Shown here in pieces: positions 56,949 through 64,000 of a stretch of DNA of 64,000 bases; position 1 is the first letter of the stretch; each line of letters starts with the position of its first letter. A model generated the notes under the pieces. That model was not told the DNA's origin. It saw nothing but the letters and a program-made list of their open reading frames with translations, and ran no database searches. The position numbers and the translations under genes are program-made. The stretch is from Acidovorax_G lacteus (lineage in GTDB: Bacteria; Pseudomonadota; Gammaproteobacteria; Burkholderiales; Burkholderiaceae_C): assembly GCF_039540375.1 (NCBI RefSeq), contig NZ_BAABEX010000029.1, positions 248,001-312,000 on the forward strand. The letters are read 5' to 3'.

Positions 56949-59867
56949 TCAGTGGGGGCGCTGTGCCGCTTCGGTGAGGACCAGCAGCGTGCCGCGCGCG
57001 CTGGGCTGGTCCAGGGTCTGCATGCGCAGCAGCCATCTGCGCTGCTGGAGCTGTACGCATGAGGGCAGGGCGGGTGCATCGCTCTGCAGCGGGAGCGCCA
57101 TGTCTGCCACACCGGCCACCGCGTGGGGCCGCAGCAGCGTGCAGACCTGCTCGCCGAGCAGTGGGGCTTGCGGTCCCCACAGCCGCTGCGCTTCGCGATT
57201 GACCAGCACCACGGTGCCGTCTGGGTCCACACCCAGCACCGGCACGGGCAGCAGGTCCACCATGTCCCGCGCAGTGTTGGCGCGCACCTCTTCGCGGTCA
57301 ATCTGGCTCTTTTGTGTGGCCAGCACCATCTCCAGCCGTTCGTTCACCTGGGCGAGGGCCTCATTGGCGCTGACCACTTCGCCCGCCAGGCGCTTGTTCT
57401 CATCGGCCATGCCTTTTTGCCGGAAGGCCTCCTGAACGTGCTCGCGCAGGTGTTCGTCGTCCCAGGGTTTGGTCAAGAAGCGGTAGATCGCGCCTTCGTT
57501 GATGGCATCGGTGATGGATTGCAGTTCGGTGTAGCCCGACAGCACCATGCGCACCGTGTCGGGGTACAGCTCCTTGGCGCGGCGCAGGAACTCCACACCC
57601 GTCATGCCGGGCATGCGCTGGTCTGAGAGCACCACGTCCACCTCGTACTCGGCCATGCGCTGCAGGCCCTCCACGCCGCTGTGCGCCGTGACGATGCGGT
57701 AGCCGTCGCGCCGGAACAGTCGCTTGAGCGCCGAGACGATGTTGGGTTCATCGTCCACCAGCAGCAGCGTGCGCTCGCGTTGTGTGCGCAGGAAGTGGGC
57801 TGGCAGGCGCAGGCCTTCGCGCTGCTGCCGCACGACCTCTTCAGCCAGGCCGGGCAGGGCGAACACCGGTCCCTGCATGCGGTCGCAGCCGTTGGCCACG
57901 AGCAGCGTGAGCTGGCCCGGGGTTTCCACCCCCTCCGCCAGCACCTTCAAATGCAGGCTGTGGGCAAGGTTGAGGATGGCGCGTGTGAGTGACACGTCGC
58001 CCGTGGCAGCGGTCACGTCCGGCACGCAGGAGCGGTGCACCTTGATCACGTCCACGGGCAGCGTGCGCAACAGCCGCAGGTTGGTGGCGCCCGAGCCGAA
58101 GTCGCCCAGAGTGATCTCCAGCCCCAGGGCCCGAAGGGCCGACAGGGTCTTGGCGATGTCCATGTGGGCGCTGACCAGCACCTGCTCACTGATCTCGATG
58201 CCAAAGCGCGACCCCGGCACCCGGTGGCGTTCCAGGCAGCCCCGGATGCGCTCGACGATATCGGGCTGCGACAACTCCAAGGGCGTGATGCGCATGGACA
58301 CCCGCAGTGCCGCCATGCCCTGGGCGTCCCAGGCCGAGAGCTGCCGGCACACCGCATCGCGCGCCCAGTTGCCGAGCATCACGATCAGGCCGGTCTGGCG
58401 GGCCACCGACAGGAATTCCGGCCGGGGCACCTCGCCCAGCTCGGCGCTGTGCCAGTGCAGCATCGCGTCGGCACCAGCGAGTTCGCCTGTCACCAAGTCG
58501 GCTTGCAACTGGTAGCGCATGAACAGCTCGTCGCGCTCCACCGCGTGGCGCAGCCCGGACTCAATGGCGATCCGGCGCAGTGCGGTGGCGCGGGTCTGGG
58601 GCGTGTAGAAGGCCACCTCTTCATCCGGGCTGCCCATGCGTGCGGTCTGGGCGGCTTCCAGCAACTGACCGGCCTGTTCGGCATCTGCCGGGAACCGTGC
58701 CACGCCCACCCGGCCCCGGGGCACGATCTCGGCCGCTCCCAGGCGCTCGGGTCGTGCCAGGGCTTCGACGATCTTGCGCGCATGGTGGGCGCCGCTCGGA
58801 TCCATGGCGGCGCTGCGCGGGTCCAGCAGGATGGCGAATTCACCGCCATCTACGCGGGCCACTGTGTCGCCGTTTTCAGCGAGGACGCACAGCCGTGCCG
58901 CAACGGCCATCGCGAGGGCGTCGCCCGCTCCATAGCCCATGGCCCGCCGCAGGTGGTCGATCTCGTCCACCTCAATCGACAACAGCAAAAAAGGCTGCGG
59001 GTCCCACCGCGCTGCATGCACCGCCTGGTCAATCCGATCGAGCAGCTGCGTGCGGTTGGCCAGGCCAGTCACCTCGTCGTGGTTGGCAAGCTCTTGAATG
59101 CGCTGTTCGGCTTCGCGCTGCGCGGTGATGTCCTGCAGGATGAAGTAGCCGTGCTTGCGGCCTGCGGCATCGGTCTCTACGGTGCCGCGCTGCAGCACCT
59201 CCATCTTGGAGCCATCCGGCCGCAGCAGACGGTGCTGAAACTCGAAGGGTTCGTCGGTGATGGCTGCGCGCCAGATCGAGGCCACATACGGCCGTTCGGC
59301 CGGGGGCACCCAGCGCAGCAGGCGCCATGCGGCCATGGGGGCTGGGTCGAAGCTCAGGCACAGCAGACGGTGCAGGCCTTGCGACAGAACAGCCTGCCCG
59401 TTGTCCAGATCGATCTCGGCCGAACCGCTGCGGCCCATGGCCTCGGTCTGCTCCAGCATGCGCGCGCGCCAATCGGCCGAAAAGGCGATGCGCTGGGTGT
59501 GCGTGTCGTCCACCACCGTGATGACTTCGATGCCCTCGAACTCACCGGGCAGCGGGCGCATGTAGGCCCGCCCGACGAACGGCTTGCCGTCTGTGCGCGT
59601 GAGACTGATGCGCTTGGGCGCTTTGCCCAGCCCGACCAGCTGGGGCCACAGGTCGGGCCACTGCGCCTGCAGCGCCTCGCTGTCGGACTGTGCGTTGCCC
59701 GGTGCGCCGCCGAGCATGGCGGCCAAGTGCTGGTTGACCGCCAGCGGAACGCCTTGGCGCAGCATGCACAGGCCCATGGGCGTCACTTCGAACAGGCGGC
59801 TTTTGAGCAGGCCGAGCTCTTCGGGCGTGATCCGGGCAGCGATGGCGGTCGGGTCCGGCATGGGCAT
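56949..59867 (-). CDS. PAS-GGDEF-EAL-REC protein with degenerate active sites
   Basis: Multidomain protein of 972 residues. Approximate domains: N-terminal PAS-like region (1-120), PAS/PAC (140-255), GGDEF (264-424), EAL (434-680), receiver (700-815), coiled coil, and a C-terminal PAS-like segment (860-950). The GGDEF site reads DGGEF (340-344), so the middle Asp is lost. The EAL site reads DAM (468-470 in GADAMLHW), and DDFG has become GDFG. Both enzymes are probably dead and it may bind cyclic di-GMP or GTP. The receiver has LLLVDDEPN and LSDQRMPGMTG. The start at 59867 follows AGAGGGAC. First gene of the operon. No histidine kinase domain is present. Confidence 0.85.
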   Translation of the reverse strand: MPMPDPTAIAARITPEELGLLKSRLFEVTPMGLCMLRQGVPLAVNQHLAAMLGGAPGNAQSDSEALQAQWPDLWPQLVGLGKAPKRISLTRTDGKPFVGRAYMRPLPGEFEGIEVITVVDDTHTQRIAFSADWRARMLEQTEAMGRSGSAEIDLDNGQAVLSQGLHRLLCLSFDPAPMAAWRLLRWVPPAERPYVASIWRAAITDEPFEFQHRLLRPDGSKMEVLQRGTVETDAAGRKHGYFILQDITAQREAEQRIQELANHDEVTGLANRTQLLDRIDQAVHAARWDPQPFLLLSIEVDEIDHLRRAMGYGAGDALAMAVAARLCVLAENGDTVARVDGGEFAILLDPRSAAMDPSGAHHARKIVEALARPERLGAAEIVPRGRVGVARFPADAEQAGQLLEAAQTARMGSPDEEVAFYTPQTRATALRRIAIESGLRHAVERDELFMRYQLQADLVTGELAGADAMLHWHSAELGEVPRPEFLSVARQTGLIVMLGNWARDAVCRQLSAWDAQGMAALRVSMRITPLELSQPDIVERIRGCLERHRVPGSRFGIEISEQVLVSAHMDIAKTLSALRALGLEITLGDFGSGATNLRLLRTLPVDVIKVHRSCVPDVTAATGDVSLTRAILNLAHSLHLKVLAEGVETPGQLTLLVANGCDRMQGPVFALPGLAEEVVRQQREGLRLPAHFLRTQRERTLLLVDDEPNIVSALKRLFRRDGYRIVTAHSGVEGLQRMAEYEVDVVLSDQRMPGMTGVEFLRRAKELYPDTVRMVLSGYTELQSITDAINEGAIYRFLTKPWDDEHLREHVQEAFRQKGMADENKRLAGEVVSANEALAQVNERLEMVLATQKSQIDREEVRANTARDMVDLLPVPVLGVDPDGTVVLVNREAQRLWGPQAPLLGEQVCTLLRPHAVAGVADMALPLQSDAPALPSCVQLQQRRWLLRMQTLDQPSARGTLLVLTEAAQRPH

Positions 59868-60016
59868 GTCCCTCTTGTGTGGGCGAAAGCTCTCGGAACC
59901 GGAGCGGTCCTTCAAACCTGCAGGTTGATTATGCCGGCTTTGCGGTTTTAATCAATCACATTTATCAATTAAGGTCGATGGCCATATCCATGGTCGCCAG
60001 GTCTTGGGCATCGGTT

Positions 60017-60065
60017 TGCTATAAAAATAATAGCTGCTCGTGCTTGATAAATCAGCACGAGCAGC
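60017..60065 (+). repeat. Palindromic interspersed repeat, copy 9
   Basis: TTGCTATAAAAATAATAGCT flank, GCTGCTCGTGCTT, GATAAATC, AGCACGAGCAGC. In plus orientation, like copies 1, 3, 4 and 7. Confidence 0.92.
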
Positions 60066-60346
60066 CTCTTTGGCATTCCATGGACGCGCGGGTGGAATGG
60101 TGTGGCACTGGCTGGGCAGCCACGCCGGTGCGTCCTGGCCGCTGTGCACAGCGCTCGCAGCACTGCACGGGACCTGGTGTACCGCTGTCTGTGCAGAGAA
60201 AGCAGGGCCTGCTGCGATGTCTGTTCAGACGCCAGGCCGTGGGGCCTGCAGCGAGAGCCAGGCCGCAGACCACCCGTGCCATGCGCAGGCATGGCCCAGA
60301 GGTCGAATTCGGGCGCGACACCGCCGATAGCGGCCTCACGCCAACA

Positions 60347-60373
60347 AAAAAGCCCGCCAGAAGGCGGGCTTGT
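60347..60373 (-). terminator. Terminator after gltA
   Basis: On the minus strand AAGCCCGCC, TTCT, GGCGGGCTT, then TTTTTG. A standard intrinsic terminator about 45 bp past the gltA stop. Confidence 0.88.
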
Positions 60374-60418
60374 TCAAGGGGCCGGCGGCACGCGCCGACC
60401 CGGGCACAAGGCCAGTGC

Positions 60419-61732
<1,314 letters not shown>

Positions 61733-61789
61733 TTTTGTTTCCTTGGGTGGGTTGCTGAGAATCGTCCGGTCGAAGAGGGCGGTGCCAGG

Positions 61790-62116
61790 TCAGGCCGCCC
61801 GCAGGGCAGTCGGCGTGCCGCGGGCGGCACGGAGCAGGCCGAGCACGGCATGGACCTCGGGCACGTCGAGCGCGTCCTCCGGTTCGCGCCGGCGCAGCAG
61901 CAGGTCCAGCAGATCGTTGTCTGCCAGGTCCATCAGGGCCAGCAGGCCCTGGGCATGCCATTGCGTGAGTTGCGCCTCGTGCCGCAGAAAAAACTGCTCG
62001 ATGAACAGATCGTTTTCGAGCAGGCCGCGCCGACAGCGCCAGTGCAGCTTGCTGAGCTCGCGCTCCGACAGGAGCGGCGAGCCGTTCGGGGTGGGCAGGG
62101 GCTCAGTGCTTGCCAT
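61790..62116 (-). CDS. sdhE: Succinate dehydrogenase assembly factor 2
   Basis: Small chaperone that helps attach FAD to SdhA, 108 residues. The SdhE fold is marked by KLHWRCRRGLLENDLFIEQFF, including the conserved RRG motif that contacts the flavoprotein, then LLALMDLADNDLLDLLLRR. It sits 20 bp after sdhB, as in many betaproteobacteria. The ATG at 62116 is used; the open frame up to 62209 overlaps sdhB. Confidence 0.9.
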   Translation of the reverse strand: MASTEPLPTPNGSPLLSERELSKLHWRCRRGLLENDLFIEQFFLRHEAQLTQWHAQGLLALMDLADNDLLDLLLRRREPEDALDVPEVHAVLGLLRAARGTPTALRAA

Positions 62117-62136
62117 GACAGGCCGTGGGGCTGCGC

Positions 62137-62841
62137 TCAGACGGCGCGGCGAACCATCAGTTCCTTGATCTTGCCGATGGCCTTCGTCGGGTTCAGACCC
62201 TTGGGGCACACGTCCACACAGTTCATGATGGTGTGGCAGCGGAACAGACGGTACGGATCTTCGAGGTTGTCGAGGCGCTCACCGGTGGCCTGGTCGCGGC
62301 TGTCGGCGATGAAGCGATAGGCTTGCAGCAGACCGGCGGGGCCCACGAACTTGTCGGGGTTCCACCAGAAGCTGGGGCAGCTCGTCGAGCAGCTGGCGCA
62401 CAAAATGCACTCGTACAGGCCGTTGAGTTCTTCGCGCTCTTCGGGCGACTGCAGGCGCTCCTTCTCGGGCGGCACGTTGTCGTTGATCAGGTAGGGCTTG
62501 ATCGAGTTGTACTGCTTGAAGAACTGCGTCATGTCCACGATCAGGTCGCGGATCACCGGCAGGCCCGGCAGCGGCTTGAGCACGATCGTGCCCGGCAGCG
62601 TGCGCATGTTGGTCAGGCAGGCCAGACCGTTCTTGCCGTTGATGTTCATCGCGTCCGAGCCGCACACGCCTTCGCGGCACGAACGGCGGAACGACAGCGT
62701 TGGATCCTGAGCCTTGAGCTTCATCAACGCGTCGAGCAGCATGCGCTCGCTGCCATCCAGCTCGACCTCGACGGTCTGCATGTAGGGCTTGGCGTCCTTG
62801 TCGGGATCGTAGCGGTAGATTTGGAAAGTACGTTTTGCCAT
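62137..62841 (-). CDS. sdhB: Succinate dehydrogenase iron-sulfur subunit
   Basis: Carries electrons from SdhA to quinone, 234 residues. The [2Fe-2S] site is CREGVCGSDAMNINGKNGLAC, the [4Fe-4S] site is CILCASCSTSCP, and the [3Fe-4S] region has CHTIMNCVDVCPKG. AGGAG lies 8 bases before the ATG. It starts 22 bp after sdhA. Confidence 0.97.
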   Translation of the reverse strand: MAKRTFQIYRYDPDKDAKPYMQTVEVELDGSERMLLDALMKLKAQDPTLSFRRSCREGVCGSDAMNINGKNGLACLTNMRTLPGTIVLKPLPGLPVIRDLIVDMTQFFKQYNSIKPYLINDNVPPEKERLQSPEEREELNGLYECILCASCSTSCPSFWWNPDKFVGPAGLLQAYRFIADSRDQATGERLDNLEDPYRLFRCHTIMNCVDVCPKGLNPTKAIGKIKELMVRRAV

Positions 62842-62863
62842 GGTGGGGTACTCCTGTTTCCGA

Positions 62864-64000
62864 TCAGAACGTGCGAACCTTGGGCGGAACCGATTCCACG
62901 GTCAGGGGCTTGAGCTTGACGGGCTTGTAGGTCAGGCTGTTGGACGCGCTGTGCCACAGGGTGTGCTTCATCCAGTTGGCATCGTCGCGGCCCAGCGGTG
63001 CGACCGGATCGTCGGCCGGACGCTCGTAGTCGCTCACCGTGTGCGCACCGCGGCATTCCTTGCGGGCAGCGGCCGACACCATCGTGGCCTGGGCGGATTC
63101 GATCAGGTTCTCGACTTCCAGCGCTTCGATGCGCGCAGTGTTGAACACCTTGGAGTGGTCCTTGAGGCCCACTTTCTTCACGCGCTCGCGCAGCTCGGCA
63201 ATCTTGCGAACGCCTTCGTCCATGCCCGCCTGCGTGCGGAACACGCCGGCGTGCTGCTGCATCGAGGCGCGGATGTCGTTGGCCACATCCTGGGCGTATT
63301 CACCGCTGGAAGCCGAGCCGAGCCGGTTAAGGCGTTCCAGCGTACGGTCGGCTGCGTCCTTGGGCAGAGGCTTGTGTTCCTTGTTCTTGTTGTTGAACTC
63401 GACGATGTGGTTACCGGCTGCGCGGCCGAACACCAGCAGGTCGAGCAGCGAATTCGTGCCCAGGCGATTGGCGCCATGCACAGACACGCACGAGCATTCG
63501 CCCACGGCGTACAGACCATTCACGATCAGGTTGTCTTCGCCGCCTTGCTGCACCACCACCTGGCCGTTGATGTTGGTGGGAATGCCGCCCATCTGGTAGT
63601 GGATGGTGGGCACCACGGGGATCGGCTCCTTGGTGATGTCCACGTTGGCAAAGTTCACGCCAATCTCGTACACCGAAGGAAGGCGCTTGTGGATGGTCTC
63701 GGCGCCCAAGTGGTCGAGCTTGAGCAGCACGTAGTCCTTGTTCGGACCGCAGCCACGGCCTTCCTTGATTTCCTGGTCCATGGAGCGGGACACGAAGTCG
63801 CGCGGTGCCAGGTCCTTCAGGGTGGGCGCATAGCGCTCCATGAAACGCTCGCCGTTGCTGTTCAGCAGGATCGCACCTTCACCGCGGCAGCCTTCGGTCA
63901 GCAGCACACCTGCGCCTGCCACACCGGTGGGGTGGAACTGCCAGAACTCCATGTCTTCGAGCGGAATGCCGGCACGTGCGGCCATGCCCAGACCGTCGCC
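62864..64000 (-). CDS. sdhA: Succinate dehydrogenase flavoprotein subunit (5' part cut off)
   Basis: C-terminal 378 residues of SdhA; the gene runs off the window. The frame is open to the end and reads GDGLGMAARAGIPLEDMEFWQFHPTG, so the start is outside. Active-site blocks are TEGCRGEGAILLNSNGERFMERY, VVPTIHYQMGGIPTN and the catalytic Arg and His region ECSCVSVHGANRLGTNSLLDLLVFGR. The C-terminal helical domain has the usual capping residues. sdhC and sdhD are expected upstream, beyond the window. Confidence 0.95.
   Translation of the reverse strand, partial: GDGLGMAARAGIPLEDMEFWQFHPTGVAGAGVLLTEGCRGEGAILLNSNGERFMERYAPTLKDLAPRDFVSRSMDQEIKEGRGCGPNKDYVLLKLDHLGAETIHKRLPSVYEIGVNFANVDITKEPIPVVPTIHYQMGGIPTNINGQVVVQQGGEDNLIVNGLYAVGECSCVSVHGANRLGTNSLLDLLVFGRAAGNHIVEFNNKNKEHKPLPKDAADRTLERLNRLGSASSGEYAQDVANDIRASMQQHAGVFRTQAGMDEGVRKIAELRERVKKVGLKDHSKVFNTARIEALEVENLIESAQATMVSAAARKECRGAHTVSDYERPADDPVAPLGRDDANWMKHTLWHSASNSLTYKPVKLKPLTVESVPPKVRTF

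Larger units (their letters stand above)
59868..60418. other. 551-bp intergenic region, signalling operon to gltA
   Basis: Holds the promoter side of the signalling operon, palindromic repeat copy 9 and the gltA terminator. No gene is supported between 60076 and 60346. Confidence 0.65.

Overview
The window is one contiguous, very GC-rich piece of a betaproteobacterial chromosome, most like Acidovorax or a close relative in the Comamonadaceae. The evidence is the gene content (compact sdhA-sdhB-sdhE-gltA block, TRAP transporters, nirB/nirD/nasA assimilation block), the codon bias, and nine copies of a palindromic GCTCGTGCTT...AAGCACGAGC intergenic repeat that I associate with this family. One 114-base run of N (46871-46984) marks a scaffold gap. 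I saw no phage, plasmid, transposase, CRISPR, rRNA or tRNA gene.

Layout. 1-5.6 kb: dusC, a phospholipase D-type lipoprotein, and divergent selU/selD for tRNA selenouridine synthesis. 5.7-15.4 kb: a minus-strand nitrate assimilation operon, nirB > PilJ-like protein > nirD > nasA > ybiB > cobA > PilJ/MCP-like protein, followed by a divergent Aer-type chemoreceptor gene. 17.1-21.8 kb: a LacI regulator divergent from gntK-dctQ-dctM-dctP (gluconokinase plus TRAP transporter). 21.9-23.4 kb: two tandem small secreted proteins and a CBS protein. 23.5-27.6 kb: nitrate ABC transporter nrtA-nrtB-nrtD and the ANTAR antiterminator nasT. 27.8-33.3 kb: two periplasmic binding proteins, tsaD, a small heat shock protein and a lytic transglycosylase. 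33.4-37.5 kb: moxR-DUF58-transglutaminase operon. 37.5-40.8 kb: deacetylase, enoyl-CoA hydratase, MscS channel. 41.0-45.6 kb: etfB-etfA, an acyl-CoA dehydrogenase and a nitronate monooxygenase. 45.8-47.2 kb: BLUF photoreceptor and a repeat-rich gap region. 47.2-50.3 kb: cytochrome bd oxidase with its regulator. 50.7-53.4 kb: acyltransferase and a radical SAM protein. 53.5-59.9 kb: a five-gene signalling operon (degenerate GGDEF/EAL-REC, small protein, HDOD, histidine kinase, REC-HD-GYP). 60.4-64 kb: gltA, sdhE, sdhB and partial sdhA.

The best-supported regulatory story is nitrate assimilation. The nirB operon and the nrtA operon lie about 11 kb apart. Each has a textbook sigma-54 element (TGGCAC-N5-TTGCA), then a leader with ANTAR-type hexaloop hairpins (loop A1/G4), then an intrinsic terminator that shares the GGCGTCC stem. 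The ANTAR protein NasT is encoded just upstream of nrtA, with no adjacent nasS. Two unassigned proteins in the nirB operon carry three copies of a motif close to the nitrate-binding P-box of NarX/NarQ, so they are candidate nitrate or nitrite sensors.

Other sites read directly from the sequence are a perfect CTGT-N8-ACAG LexA box touching the start of the radical SAM gene, a 24-bp palindrome just downstream of the etfBA -10 box, a perfect TTTCAGTA/TACTGAAA palindrome over the cyd promoter, and two TAGCGCT operators in the gluconate region. Gene starts were moved from the longest ORF to the best supported start where domain homology, a ribosome binding site or coupling favoured it.
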